A stretch of DNA of 64,000 nucleotides from Glycomyces artemisiae (lineage in GTDB: Bacteria; Actinomycetota; Actinomycetes; Mycobacteriales; Micromonosporaceae), in contig NZ_PVTJ01000002.1 of the NCBI RefSeq assembly GCF_003002955.1, positions 682,001-746,000 on the forward strand, written 5' to 3'. Position 1 is the first letter of the stretch, and each line of letters starts with the position of its first letter. The position numbers and the translations under genes are program-made. This document shows, piece by piece, positions 7,591-18,077 of this stretch. The notes beneath the pieces are model-generated. The model ran no database searches, was not told where the DNA came from, and was given only the letters and a program-made list of their open reading frames with translations.

Positions 7591-8606
7591 TAAAGCGCTA
7601 CCGGCGGGTAGAAGCCGATCTTCTTGTACGTCTTGGCGATCGTGCGGGACGCGAGGTGCCTGGCCTTCTCGGCGCCCATCGTGAGGATCCGGTCCAGCTC
7701 GGCCTTGTCGGCGAGGATCTCCTTGGTGCGCAGGGCGACCGGCCCGAGCGTGTCGGCGACGACGTCGGCGAGGTCGCCCTTGAAGTCGCCGTAGCCGCGC
7801 CCGGCGTACTCCGCTTCGAGCTTCTCGACCGTGGTGTTGCCCAGGGCCGTGTAGATGTTCATCAGGTTCGACACGCCCGGCTTGCGCTCGGGGTCGAACC
7901 GGACCTCGGCCTCGGAGTCGGTGACGGCGCTCTTGATCTTCTTGCGCATCTGGTTCGGCTCGTCGAGCAAGTACAGGCACCCGCGCGGGGAGGTCGAGGA
8001 CTTCGACATCTTCTTCTCGGGCTCGGCGAGGTCCTTGATCGTCGCGGTCTCCTTGACGATGTAGGGCTCGGGGACGGTGAACGTCTCGCCGAAGGTGCCG
8101 TTGAAGCGGATCGCGAGGTCGCGGGTGAGCTCCAGGTGCTGTCGCTGGTCCTCGCCGACGGGGACCTGGTCGGTCCGGTACAGGAGGATGTCGGCGGCCA
8201 TGAGGATCGGGTAGGTGAACAGGCCCACCGTTGTGCGTTCTTGTTTGGCCGACTTGTCCTTGAACTGGGTCATGCGGCTGGCCTCGCCGAACCCGGTCTC
8301 GGAGCCGAGGATCCACGCGAGCATCGTGTGCTCGGGGACCTGGGACTGCACGAACAGCGTGCACCGCTCGGGGTCGAGGCCCAGGGCCAGGAGCTGAGCG
8401 GCGCTCACGCGCGAGCGCTCGTGCAATACCTTTGGATCGTGATCGACGGTGATCGCGTGCTGGTCGACGACGCAGTAGAGCGCGTCCGTGGTGTCCTGCA
8501 TCGCCACCCACTGCCGCAGCGCCCCCAGGTAGTTCCCGAGGTGGAACGAGTCCGAGGTCGGCTGGATCCCGGAGAAGACGCGGGGCTTGCGGTCGGCAGT
8601 GGTCAT
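7590..8606 (-). CDS. trpS: Tryptophanyl-tRNA synthetase
   Basis: Charges tRNA-Trp with tryptophan. This class Ic synthetase has 338 residues, the usual length. The HIGH-equivalent is in [11 protein letters not shown] (about residue 21) and the KMSKS loop is in EKKMSKS (about residue 200); GIQPTSD and the DQHAIT segment are also typical. The ATG is 6 nt from CAGAAT (complement of 8613-8618), suggesting a leaderless transcript. The RNA-ligase-like gene follows with a one-base overlap. Confidence 0.95.
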   Translation of the reverse strand: MTTADRKPRVFSGIQPTSDSFHLGNYLGALRQWVAMQDTTDALYCVVDQHAITVDHDPKVLHERSRVSAAQLLALGLDPERCTLFVQSQVPEHTMLAWILGSETGFGEASRMTQFKDKSAKQERTTVGLFTYPILMAADILLYRTDQVPVGEDQRQHLELTRDLAIRFNGTFGETFTVPEPYIVKETATIKDLAEPEKKMSKSSTSPRGCLYLLDEPNQMRKKIKSAVTDSEAEVRFDPERKPGVSNLMNIYTALGNTTVEKLEAEYAGRGYGDFKGDLADVVADTLGPVALRTKEILADKAELDRILTMGAEKARHLASRTIAKTYKKIGFYPPVAL

Positions 8607-8662
8607 GGACCGATTCTGACATCCGGGCCGAGACCGCGGCCACCCGGTATTGCGGCCCCGCC

Positions 8663-8693
8663 GATCTTGATGTTTAATTGTGTTGGATCTTGA
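8663..8693 (+). promoter_or_regulatory. Direct repeats before the gal operon regulator (candidate operator)
   Basis: GATCTTGA occurs at 8663-8670 and 8686-8693, flanking an AT-rich stretch with a possible -10 (TTTAAT near 8672). Spacing is 23 bp start to start, about two helical turns. It lies directly before the DeoR-family gene and is a candidate site for autoregulation. Confidence 0.35.
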
Positions 8694-8710
8694 GGGAAGG
8701 GGAGTCGCCG

Positions 8711-9502
8711 ATGCTGGCGCAGCAGCGACAGAGCCGGATCGCCGAACGCGTGCACCGGACCGGCGCGGTCCGCGTGGCCGAGCTGGTCGAGGAGTTCGGC
8801 GTCTCGGACATGACCATCCGCCGCGACCTCGAAACCCTCGCCGACCGGGGCCTCGTCGCCAAGGTCCACGGCGGCGCCACGGCCGTCGACTTCGGCTCCA
8901 CCTCCGAGCCCGGGTTCGCCGTCAAGCAGGTCCGGCAGGAACCCGAGAAGCAGGCCATCGCCGACGCCGCCGCGACCCTCGTCGGGCCCGGCCAGGCCAT
9001 CGCCCTCTCCGCCGGGACCACCACGTGGACCCTCGCGCACCGCCTCACCGACGTCCCCGACCTCACCGTCGTCACCAACTCGGTCCCGGTCGCCGACGTG
9101 TTCTACCGGGCCGGGCGCCCCGACCAGACCGTGATCCTCACCGGCGGCGTGCGCACCCCCTCCGACGCGCTCGTCGGGCCGTTCGCCGTCGCGTCCCTGG
9201 AGAAGGTCAACGTCGACACCGTGTTCCTCGGCGTCCACGGCATGTCCGCGCGGGCCGGGTTCACCACCCCGAACCTCCTCGAAGCCGAGACCGTCGCGAC
9301 CCTCGCGTCGAAGGGCCGCCGCCTCGTGGTCGTCGCCGACCACACCAAGTTCGACGTCGTCGGCATCGCCACCGTCGCGTCCCTCGACAGCGCCGACGTC
9401 GTCGTCACCGATTCCCTCCTCGACGAGGAGGCCCGCCGCACGCTCGGCGAGCACGTCGACCAGGTCGTGCTCGCGCCAGTCCACATCGAGAAGAGACCAT
9501 GA
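8711..9502 (+). CDS. DeoR/GlpR-family transcriptional regulator
   Basis: A 263-residue repressor. The N-terminal winged helix has [23 protein letters not shown] (about residues 20-42) followed by KVHGGA, the DeoR signature. The C-terminal DeoRC sensor domain (about 75-235) has the SAGTTTW and [13 protein letters not shown] loops that bind phosphorylated sugars in this family. GGGAG precedes the ATG at about 6 nt. Its stop overlaps the galT start (ATGA), so it is co-transcribed with the Leloir genes and likely controls them; the effector is unknown. Confidence 0.9.
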   Translation: MLAQQRQSRIAERVHRTGAVRVAELVEEFGVSDMTIRRDLETLADRGLVAKVHGGATAVDFGSTSEPGFAVKQVRQEPEKQAIADAAATLVGPGQAIALSAGTTTWTLAHRLTDVPDLTVVTNSVPVADVFYRAGRPDQTVILTGGVRTPSDALVGPFAVASLEKVNVDTVFLGVHGMSARAGFTTPNLLEAETVATLASKGRRLVVVADHTKFDVVGIATVASLDSADVVVTDSLLDEEARRTLGEHVDQVVLAPVHIEKRP

Positions 9503-10593
9503 CCTCGTACCACGTGGAGACCGGCGGCCTCGCCGACGGCCGCCAGATCCTGTACTTCAACACCGCCCCGGACGCCGGGCGCGCCTCGTTCGCCGACAAG
9601 CGCGACCTCGGCGACCGCGTCAGCGCCGGGGAGATCCGGTACGACGTGCTCCGCGACGAGTGGGTCGCCGTCTCGGCCGGGCGCTCGGGCCGCCCCAACC
9701 TGCCCGTCGCCTGCCCGCTGTGCCCCTCCGACGGCCAGGAGCTGACCGAGGTCCCCGCCCCCGACTACGAGGTCGCGGTCTTCGAGAACCGCTTCCCCTC
9801 CTTCGGCGGCTTCGGCGAGCCCGGGCCCCTCCCGCCGACTGAGGCCACCGGCATGGAGACCTCCGCGCCCGCCTCGGGCCGCTGCGAGGTCGTCGTCTTC
9901 TCCGACGACCACAACTCCTCCCTCGTGGACCTCAGCCCCGAGCGGGTCGCGCTCATCGTCCGCGCCCAGGCCCACCGCACCGCCGCCCTCCGGGAGCGCG
10001 GCGACGTCGCGCAGGTCTTCTGCTTCGAGAACCGCGGCGTCGAGATCGGCGTGACCCTCCACCACCCGCACGGCCAGATCTACGGCTACCCGTACACCAC
10101 CCCGCAGACCCGCAGGCACCTCGACGCCAACCGCCGCCACCGGGCCGCCACCGGCCGCGACCTGTTCGACGACATCCTCGAATCCGAGCGCCGCGGCCCC
10201 CGCGTCATCGCCGAGAACGACCACTGGACCGCGTTCACCCCCTACGCCGCCCGCTGGCCCTTCGAGGTCCACCTCTACCCGCGCGGCGAGCGGTTCGCGG
10301 ACCTCACCGAACTGCCCGACGAGTACATCGACGCGTTCGCGCCGCTCTACCTGGACGTCCTCAAACGCTGCGACAACGCCTACCCTGGCGAGCAGATGCC
10401 GTACATGGCCGGCTGGCACCAGGCCCCGTTCGGCGAGGACCGCGACCTCGGGCGGCTGCGCTTCGAGCTCGTCTCGATCCGCCGCGGCCCCGGGCGCGTG
10501 AAATTCCTGGCCTCCTCGGAGTCCGTCATGGGCGGATGGGTCCACGACCTCGGCCCCGAGACCTCGGCCACCATTCTCAAGGAGGCACTGTGA
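9499..10593 (+). CDS. galT: Galactose-1-phosphate uridylyltransferase
   Basis: Exchanges UMP between UDP-glucose and galactose-1-phosphate in the Leloir pathway. At 364 residues it is normal length. The catalytic HPHGQ (HxHxQ) lies near residue 189 in TLHHPHGQIYGYP. The N-terminal CPLC pair (about residue 74) is a likely zinc site, and ENRFPSFGG is conserved. The ATG overlaps the regulator stop by 4 nt, and the stop overlaps the galE GTG by 4 nt, so the genes are translationally coupled. Confidence 0.96.
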   Translation: MTSYHVETGGLADGRQILYFNTAPDAGRASFADKRDLGDRVSAGEIRYDVLRDEWVAVSAGRSGRPNLPVACPLCPSDGQELTEVPAPDYEVAVFENRFPSFGGFGEPGPLPPTEATGMETSAPASGRCEVVVFSDDHNSSLVDLSPERVALIVRAQAHRTAALRERGDVAQVFCFENRGVEIGVTLHHPHGQIYGYPYTTPQTRRHLDANRRHRAATGRDLFDDILESERRGPRVIAENDHWTAFTPYAARWPFEVHLYPRGERFADLTELPDEYIDAFAPLYLDVLKRCDNAYPGEQMPYMAGWHQAPFGEDRDLGRLRFELVSIRRGPGRVKFLASSESVMGGWVHDLGPETSATILKEAL

Positions 10594-11561
10594 AATACCT
10601 CGTGACCGGCGGCGCCGGCTACATCGGCTCGATCGTCGCCACCATGCTCCTCGAAGCGGGCCACGAGGTCGTCGTCCTCGACGACTGCTCGACCGGCGCC
10701 GCCGAGCGCGTCCCCGCCGGGGCCGAACTCGTGCGCAAGAGCGTGCAGCAGGTCGCCGAGGTCCTCGACGGCTCCTTCGACGGCGTCCTCCACTTCGCCG
10801 GGCTCATCGCCGCGGGCGAGTCCATGGAGAAGCCCGAGATCTACTGGGAGGCCAACACCAACGGCACGTTCGCGCTCCTCGCCGCGATGCGCGAGGCCGG
10901 GGTCCGCACCCTCGTGTTCTCCTCCACCGCCGCCGTCTACGGCAACCCGACCGAGGTGCCCATCAAGGAGGAGGCCGTCAAGGCCCCCACCTCCACGTAC
11001 GGCGCCACGAAGCTCTCCAGCGACATGGCCATCCAGTCCGAGGCCACCGCCCACGGCCTCGCCGCGGTCTCCCTGCGCTACTTCAACGTCGTCGGCGCCT
11101 ACCAGGACCAGTCCGGCGTATGGCACGGCGAGAACCACGACCCGGAGACCCACATCATCCCGATCGCCTTCGACGCCGCCTCCGGGCGCCGCGAGTCCTT
11201 CGCGATCTTCGGCGACGACTACCCGACCCCCGACGGGACCTGCGTCCGCGACTACATCCACGTCGCCGACCTCGCCGAGGCCCACCTCCTCGCGCTCGGC
11301 GCCGCCGCGGCCGGGGAGCACAAGATCTACAACCTCGGCAATGGCAACGGCTTCTCCAACAAGGAGGTCGTCGCCACCGTCAAGCAGGTCACCGGCACCG
11401 ACTTCCCGGTCGTCGTCGGGCCCCGCCGCGCCGGGGACCCCGCCGAGCTCGTCGCCTCCTCCGAGCGCGCGAGGACCGAACTCGGCTGGAAGCCCAGCCG
11501 CGACGCCCTCGACCGCATGGTCGCCGACGCCTGGGCCTACTACCAGCATGCCCGCGGCTAG
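10590..11561 (+). CDS. galE: UDP-glucose 4-epimerase
   Basis: Interconverts UDP-galactose and UDP-glucose with bound NAD+. This short-chain dehydrogenase has 323 residues. GGAGYIGS at residues 7-14 binds NAD; the catalytic Ser is in SSTAAVYG (about 113-120) and the Tyr-Lys pair in YGATK (about 138-142). RYFNVVGA and VRDYIHV are typical of GalE. The GTG start has GGAGG 5 nt upstream and overlaps the galT stop. Confidence 0.96.
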   Translation: MKYLVTGGAGYIGSIVATMLLEAGHEVVVLDDCSTGAAERVPAGAELVRKSVQQVAEVLDGSFDGVLHFAGLIAAGESMEKPEIYWEANTNGTFALLAAMREAGVRTLVFSSTAAVYGNPTEVPIKEEAVKAPTSTYGATKLSSDMAIQSEATAHGLAAVSLRYFNVVGAYQDQSGVWHGENHDPETHIIPIAFDAASGRRESFAIFGDDYPTPDGTCVRDYIHVADLAEAHLLALGAAAAGEHKIYNLGNGNGFSNKEVVATVKQVTGTDFPVVVGPRRAGDPAELVASSERARTELGWKPSRDALDRMVADAWAYYQHARG

Positions 11562-11603
11562 CCGCCCGACCGCCGACCACCGCCACCCGAACCGGAAACG
11601 ACC

Positions 11604-12746
<1,143 letters not shown>

Positions 12747-12928
12747 GAGGACGAGACGGCGGCCCAGAGTGTGACTGGCTGGCCCGTAAACCTAGCCCGA
12801 GCGCCAGGTAGCCCTTCTTCTGCCCTCGATAGGGCATATAGGACATTTATGTTCAAAATTGCATGAATCGTATATATCATATTTTCATGATATTTGAAGG
12901 TGAAGTGAATTCATAGTAGGATGACCAG

Positions 12929-13429
12929 ATGCTACGACGCTTCATCACCTCAATATCCCTTGGAGTCCTCGCTGTTGCGGGATCACTTGTTTTTGCTTCC
13001 CCTGCTCAGGCTGCCGTTTGGTGTGCGGGCTCCAACCAAAGTCCCTCTCCTTCAGACCCCGGTGGGCGGGACGCGTATGCAAGCTTTTATCGGAATTCTG
13101 CGTGTAGTGGCATTATCTTCGGTGCTAGTTTCAATGCCTATGGCGAGACCTTGACTATCACGAGCGGCAATGCCCTGGGAGAGGGGTACAACGCGATCTG
13201 GGTGCATATGTACGTTTACCCTCCGAGTGGCAGCGGTGTTTCCGATGATGAGGACACCATTACCTTTCGAGGCAGTTATTCGAGTTCGTACAGTGTAGAT
13301 GAACACAATCTTGGAACGCCCGATGGGAGCGGCGATATTCCGGAAGGTTCCGACATTACATTCCAGGTGTGCGCTGACGGAGACACTGTGTCTCAAAAGT
13401 GTTCAACCTGGGTAGACGGAATTGCATAA
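12929..13429 (+). CDS. Secreted protein of unknown function in an AT-rich island
   Basis: A 166-residue precursor. It has a Sec signal peptide (MLRRF, hydrophobic core, SPAQA-AVW cleavage) and a Ser/Gly/Tyr-rich mature domain of about 138 residues with four Cys (WCAGS, NSACSG, FQVCAD, QKCSTW), looking like a disulfide-bonded beta-sandwich. I do not recognise the family. TAGGAT (12917-12922) lies 6 nt before the ATG, consistent with leaderless expression; AGGA could alternatively act as a ribosome site. Codon usage is markedly less GC-rich than in any neighbour, and the 180 bp upstream is AT-rich, both signs of transfer. A U-tailed terminator follows. Confidence 0.7.
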   Translation: MLRRFITSISLGVLAVAGSLVFASPAQAAVWCAGSNQSPSPSDPGGRDAYASFYRNSACSGIIFGASFNAYGETLTITSGNALGEGYNAIWVHMYVYPPSGSGVSDDEDTITFRGSYSSSYSVDEHNLGTPDGSGDIPEGSDITFQVCADGDTVSQKCSTWVDGIA

Positions 13430-13460
13430 ATTTTGCTCTATTTCGGAGAATCGGTTGTAG

Positions 13461-13493
13461 CGGGCGAGCCTCATATGAGACTCGCCCGTTTTT
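13461..13493 (+). terminator. Intrinsic terminator with T-run after the AT-rich secreted gene
   Basis: Stem arms CGGGCGAG (13461-13468) and CTCGCCCG (13481-13488), with an inner CTCAT/ATGAG pairing, followed by TTTTT (13489-13493). It is one of the few hairpins in the window with a T-run, matching the atypical composition of the gene it follows. Confidence 0.85.
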
Positions 13494-13549
13494 GATGGCC
13501 CCCTGATGCAAGTGGGCTGAGGGAATGAATCTCTGGGATACTCCGGGGC

Positions 13550-13897
13550 ATGGATTTCATACACCTCGTGCTGCGCTACCTCCACCTGCTCGGCTTCGCC
13601 GCGGTCTTCGGCGGCTGGGTGGTGTCGTGGCTGTCGCGCAAGTTCAACTTCAACACCGCGATGCTCTACGGGATCGCGGTCCAGCTCGCGACGGGCATCG
13701 TGCTCTACGGGATCGTAGCCGCCGAGGGCGACGCGAACCACGCGAAGCTCGGCGTCAAGTTCCTCCTCGCGCTGCTGCTCGCCGTCATGATCGCGATTCC
13801 GGTGTGGAAGAAGCGCGAGAAGGTCGCGGCCGGGCACTTCTGGGCCACGGGCGCGCTCATCGCGGTGACCGCGGGCGTCGCGGTCTTCTGGCAGTAG
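13550..13897 (+). CDS. Small four-helix membrane protein, function unknown
   Basis: A 115-residue protein with four hydrophobic helices: the first includes a paired His region (HLVLRYLHLLGF), the second follows RKFNFN, the third is LLALLLAVMIAIPV and the fourth ends at the C-terminus. The His spacing in helix 1 would suit a heme or metal ligand, but this is speculative. GATACT (13537-13542) lies 7 nt before the ATG, so a leaderless start is likely. It is monocistronic, between a terminator and the nucleoside operon. The family is not recognised. Confidence 0.65.
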   Translation: MDFIHLVLRYLHLLGFAAVFGGWVVSWLSRKFNFNTAMLYGIAVQLATGIVLYGIVAAEGDANHAKLGVKFLLALLLAVMIAIPVWKKREKVAAGHFWATGALIAVTAGVAVFWQ

Positions 13898-13989
13898 CCG
13901 CCGCACAGGTTCACCGGCCTGTAACGCGGACTGCGGCAATGCGGCCGTATTAGGGGCGAAACACCAGTTCACCCCGGTCTCGGTCATAG

Positions 13990-14012
13990 GATGTTTCGGT
14001 AACGAAATCATC
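13990..14012 (+). promoter_or_regulatory. Inverted repeat before the nucleoside-uptake operon
   Basis: TTTCG-GTAA-CGAAA (13994-14007) is a perfect inverted repeat, extended imperfectly by GATG and CATC outside. It lies about 85 bp before the lipoprotein start, with an AAGGAGAG that is not near a start codon just after it. It is a candidate operator for a nucleoside-responsive regulator that is not encoded nearby. Confidence 0.4.
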
Positions 14013-14094
14013 AAGGAGAGTGTCAGAGGCCATCAAGTGCGGCCATGATTAGGCGGGTATCGACGTACCCCTTGAACTTTCGAAGGAGACCGTG

Positions 14095-15195
14095 ATGGCT
14101 GTGAAGCCGTTCAAGCTGGTCGTGGCGGGCCTTTCCGCCGTTGGCCTTGCCGCCCTTGCCGCTTGCGGCGACGCGCCCACTGACAGCGGGAGCGACAACG
14201 CTAACGCCTCGTTCTTGGCCTGCATGGTGACCGACTCAGGCGGCATCGATGACAAGTCGTTCAACGAGTCCGCTTGGGCCGGCATGGAAGCCGCGAAGGC
14301 CGAGAACGACGACATCGACGTGAAGTACAAGGAGTCCTCGAACACCGACGACTACGACCCGAACCTCCAGGCCTCGGTCGACGACGGCTGCGACTTCATC
14401 GTCGGCGTCGGCGGGCTCATGGCCGCGAACGTCACCACCGCCGCGCAGGCGAACGAGGGCATCGGCTTCGCGATCGTCGACGGCTCGCCGTCCGACGCCG
14501 AGGGCAACCCGGTCGAGACCTCGAACGTGTACTCCATCCAGTTCGACACCGCCCAGTCCGCGTTCCTCGCGGGCTACGTCGCGGCCGCGCAGACCCAGAC
14601 CGGCACCGTCGCCACCTGGGGCGGCATGCAGATCCCGCCGGTGACCATCTTCATGGACGGCTTCGCCGAGGGCATCGCCAAGCACAACGAGGACAAGGGC
14701 ACCGACGTGCAGCTCCTCGGCTGGGACGAGGCCGCGCAGACCGGCACGTTCCTGAACAGCTTCGAGGACGCCGCCGCCGGCAAGTCCACTTCGGACACGT
14801 TCATCAGCCAGGGCGCCGACATCCTCTTCCCGGTCGCCGGCCCCGCCGGCATCGGCGCGCTCACCGCCGCCGAGGAGGCGGGCGACGCGGTCAACGCGAT
14901 CTGGGTCGACACCGACGGCTACGAGTCCACCGAGTACGGCTCGAAGCTCATCACCTCCGCCGAGAAGGGCCTCGCCCAGGCCGTCCAGGACGCCGTCCAG
15001 GCCGCCTACGATGACAAGGCCGGCAACGGCACCTACGTCGGAACCCTCGCGAACGGCGGCGTCGCGCTCGCCCCGTTCCACGACTTCGACGCCGCGGTCT
15101 CCGACGAGACTAAGGCCGAGGTCGAGGCGCTGACGCAGCAGATCATCGACGGCACGCTCGTGGTCGAGTCCCCGGCCAGCCCGGCCGCCTCCTAG
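14095..15195 (+). CDS. BMP-family nucleoside-binding lipoprotein
   Basis: Substrate-binding subunit of an ABC importer, anchored outside the membrane by a lipid. It has a signal peptide with lipobox LAAC (about residue 24), then a PnrA/BMP periplasmic-binding fold: DSGGIDDKSFNESAW, FIVGVGGLM, FDTAQSAFLAGYVAA and DILFPVAGPAGIGAL. BMP proteins of this kind bind purine or pyrimidine nucleosides. The ATG at 14095 is preferred over a GTG one codon earlier because AAGGAG sits at ideal distance. It heads an operon with an ATPase, two permeases, cdd and deoA, which supports nucleosides as substrate. Confidence 0.9.
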   Translation: MAVKPFKLVVAGLSAVGLAALAACGDAPTDSGSDNANASFLACMVTDSGGIDDKSFNESAWAGMEAAKAENDDIDVKYKESSNTDDYDPNLQASVDDGCDFIVGVGGLMAANVTTAAQANEGIGFAIVDGSPSDAEGNPVETSNVYSIQFDTAQSAFLAGYVAAAQTQTGTVATWGGMQIPPVTIFMDGFAEGIAKHNEDKGTDVQLLGWDEAAQTGTFLNSFEDAAAGKSTSDTFISQGADILFPVAGPAGIGALTAAEEAGDAVNAIWVDTDGYESTEYGSKLITSAEKGLAQAVQDAVQAAYDDKAGNGTYVGTLANGGVALAPFHDFDAAVSDETKAEVEALTQQIIDGTLVVESPASPAAS

Positions 15196-15232
15196 CGGTC
15201 CGCACACCGGTTTCGATCACGAGGGACGTGCA

Positions 15233-16789
15233 TTGCGACTCGAACTGAAGGGCCTGACGAAGAAGTTCGGCTCGTTCACTGCTGACGACGACATCGACCT
15301 GGTGGTCGAGCCCGGCCAGATTCACGCGGTTCTCGGTGAGAACGGCGCGGGCAAGTCGACGCTCATGAACATGCTCTACGGGATCCTCCAGCCGACCAGC
15401 GGGGAGATCCTCATCGACGGGGAGCCGGTGGCCTTCTCCGGTCCGGGCGACGCCATCGCCGCCGGGATCGGGATGGTCCACCAGCACTTCAAGCTCGTCG
15501 GTCCCTTCAGCGTCGCAGACAACGTGCAGCTCGGCCGGGAGCACACCCGCGGTGCGGGGGTGCTCTCGGCCAGGGCCGCACGGAAAGCCGTCCTGGACGT
15601 GTCGGAGCAGTACGGGCTCCGCCTGGACCCCGACGCGGTCTGCGAGGACCTGCCGGTGGGCGTCCAGCAGCGCGTCGAGATCGTCAAGGCCCTCTCGGGC
15701 CCCAAGACCGAACTGCTCATCCTCGACGAGCCGACGGCGGTGCTCACGCCCGCCGAGATCACCGAGCTGCTCCAGATCATGCGCAACCTCGCCGAGGCGG
15801 GGACGTCGATCCTGTTCATCTCGCACAAGCTCAAAGAGGTCCAGGCCGTCGCCGACCACATCACCGTGATCCGGCGAGGCAAAGTGGTCGCCGAGCTGGA
15901 GCCGACCGCGTCGGAGTCGGAGATGGCCTCGGCCATGGTCGGCCGCGCCGTGTCGCTCCAGGTCGACAAGACCCCCGCGCGGCCCGGCGAGCCCCGCCTG
16001 GAGGTCAAGGACCTCACCGTCGTCTCCGACGCGGGCGTCAAGGTCCTCGACGGCCTCGAACTCACCGTCCACTCAGGAGAGATCGTGGGCCTGGCGGGCG
16101 TCGAGGGTAACGGCCAGACCGAGCTCGCCCGCGCGATCCTCGGCCTCGTCAAACCCGACGAGGGCCACATCTCCGTGGACGGCGCCGACGTCCACGGCCG
16201 CCCCCCGGCCCGCCGCATCGCCGACGGCCTCGGCTACATCCCCGAGGACCGCGGCCGCGACGGCCTCGTCTCCGAGTTCTCCGTCGCCGAGAACATCGTG
16301 CTCAACCAGTACCGCGACGCCCCCTACGCGAAAGGCGGCGTCGTCGACGCCGCCGCCGTCCACAAGCGGGCCGTCGACTCCATCGCCGAGTTCGACATCC
16401 GCACCCAGTCCCCGGACGAGACCGCCTCGTCCCTGTCCGGCGGCAACCAGCAGAAGGTCATCATCGCCCGCGAGTTCTCCCGGCCCCGCCGGTTCCTCGT
16501 CGCGGCGCAGCCGACCCGCGGCGTCGACGTCGGCGCCACCGAGTTCATCCACTCCCGCCTGATCGCCGAGCGCGACACCGGGACCGGGGTCCTGCTCATC
16601 TCGTCCGAACTCGACGAGATCTACGCCCTCGCCGACCGCATCGCCGTCATCTACAACGGCCGCATCGTCGGCGAAGTCGCCCCCGACACGCCCCGCGAAG
16701 TCATCGGCCGCCTCATGGTCGGCGCCTCCGCGACCCCCGAGACCCCCGAGACCAGCACCGACGAGGACGCCGACGGAGGTGACCGATGA
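15233..16789 (+). CDS. Nucleoside ABC importer, tandem ATPase subunit
   Basis: A 518-residue protein with two ABC domains, as in NupO/RbsA-type importers. Domain 1 has Walker A GENGAGKST (about residue 34), a degenerate signature LPVGVQQR and Walker B LLILDEPTAVL. Domain 2 has the altered P-loop GVEGNGQTE, signature LSGGNQQK and AAQPTRGVDVG, all typical of this class. The TTG start at 15233 follows GAGG by about 8 nt. The stop overlaps the next start by 4 nt. Confidence 0.93.
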   Translation: MRLELKGLTKKFGSFTADDDIDLVVEPGQIHAVLGENGAGKSTLMNMLYGILQPTSGEILIDGEPVAFSGPGDAIAAGIGMVHQHFKLVGPFSVADNVQLGREHTRGAGVLSARAARKAVLDVSEQYGLRLDPDAVCEDLPVGVQQRVEIVKALSGPKTELLILDEPTAVLTPAEITELLQIMRNLAEAGTSILFISHKLKEVQAVADHITVIRRGKVVAELEPTASESEMASAMVGRAVSLQVDKTPARPGEPRLEVKDLTVVSDAGVKVLDGLELTVHSGEIVGLAGVEGNGQTELARAILGLVKPDEGHISVDGADVHGRPPARRIADGLGYIPEDRGRDGLVSEFSVAENIVLNQYRDAPYAKGGVVDAAAVHKRAVDSIAEFDIRTQSPDETASSLSGGNQQKVIIAREFSRPRRFLVAAQPTRGVDVGATEFIHSRLIAERDTGTGVLLISSELDEIYALADRIAVIYNGRIVGEVAPDTPREVIGRLMVGASATPETPETSTDEDADGGDR

Positions 16790-18072
16790 GCGACAGCACC
16801 ACCACCGAGGCCCCGGCCGAACCGCCCGCGCCGGTTGAAGAACCGGAGCAGAAGCCGAACTTCATGCGCGTCTTCGGCCGCTACCTCACCGAGGCCAACT
16901 CGGTCATGGTCACCGTCTACTCGCTGCTGCTGGCGTTCCTCATCGGCGCGATCCTCCTCATCGTCTCCGACGAGTACACCCGCTCCACGTTCTCGTACTT
17001 CTTCGCCCGCCCCCAGGACGCCCTCCAAGCCTCCTGGTACCTCGTGCGCGACTCCTACCTGTCGCTCTTCGAAGGCGCCATCCTCAACCTGAACACCCTG
17101 GAGTCCTACCAGGCCGGGCAGGCCGACTTCGGGAACCTCCTGCGGCCCCTGTCCGAGACCCTCACCTACGCGACACCGCTCATCTTCACCGGCCTCGCCG
17201 TGGGCCTCGCGTTCCGCGCCGGGCTGTTCAACATCGGCGCCCAGGGCCAGCTCATCTTCGGCATGATGGGCGCGCTCATCGTCGGCTTCAGCCTCGACCT
17301 GCCGATCTGGCTCCACCTGCCCATCGCGATCATCGCGGGCGGCCTCGCCGGAGCCGCGCTCGGCGCCGTCCCCGGCGTCCTCAAAGCCAGCACCGGTGCG
17401 CACGAGGTCATCTCCTCGATCATGCTCAACAACATCGCCGCGCTGTTCCTCGTCTGGGCCCTCGGCACGAGCTTCCTCCACTCCGAGACCAAGTCCGACC
17501 TGGTCTCCAAGCCCGTCGACGACTCGGCGGTCCTTCCGGGGCTCCTGTCCTCGCTCAACCCGTCCCTGCGCGTCAACCTCGCGCTCGTCATCGGCTTCGC
17601 CGCCGCGGTCTTCACCTGGTGGCTGCTCTCCAAGTCCACGTTCGGGTTCCGCATCCGCGCCGTCGGCTTCAACGAGCACGCCGCCGCCACCGCGGGCATG
17701 CGCATCGGCTCCACCTACACGACCACGATGGCCGCCGCGGGCGCCCTCGCCGGACTCGGCGGCGCCGCGCTCGCGCTCGGCGTCTCCTCCGGCGGCATCA
17801 CCACCAACACCGCGCTCGACTACGGCTTCAGCGGCATCACCGTCGCGCTCCTGGGCCGCGCCAACCCCGGCGGCATCGTCGCCTCCGCGCTCCTCTTCGG
17901 CGCCTTGAAGGCCGGCGCGCTCTCGGCGCAGCCCGACGTGCCCGTCGACATCTCGACCCTGCTCCAGGCCACCATCGTGCTGTTCATCGCCGCACCGGCC
18001 CTGGTCAAGGCGATCCTCCACCTGCGCACCCCGCGCGGCGGCCTCGTCACTCTCGAAGCGAAAGGCTGGTGA
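16786..18072 (+). CDS. Nucleoside ABC importer, permease 1
   Basis: A 428-residue membrane subunit of the BPD_transp_2 family (NupP-like). A disordered acidic N-terminus of about 30 residues precedes about nine helices. Seen: TYATPLIFTGLAVGLAFRAG with GLFNIGAQGQL, typical of this permease type, a GAHEVISSIMLN coupling segment and FGFRIRAVGFN. It overlaps the ATPase stop (ATGA) and is followed directly by the second permease, forming a heterodimeric channel. Confidence 0.92.
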   Translation: MSDSTTTEAPAEPPAPVEEPEQKPNFMRVFGRYLTEANSVMVTVYSLLLAFLIGAILLIVSDEYTRSTFSYFFARPQDALQASWYLVRDSYLSLFEGAILNLNTLESYQAGQADFGNLLRPLSETLTYATPLIFTGLAVGLAFRAGLFNIGAQGQLIFGMMGALIVGFSLDLPIWLHLPIAIIAGGLAGAALGAVPGVLKASTGAHEVISSIMLNNIAALFLVWALGTSFLHSETKSDLVSKPVDDSAVLPGLLSSLNPSLRVNLALVIGFAAAVFTWWLLSKSTFGFRIRAVGFNEHAAATAGMRIGSTYTTTMAAAGALAGLGGAALALGVSSGGITTNTALDYGFSGITVALLGRANPGGIVASALLFGALKAGALSAQPDVPVDISTLLQATIVLFIAAPALVKAILHLRTPRGGLVTLEAKGW

Positions 18073-18077
18073 GCCCC

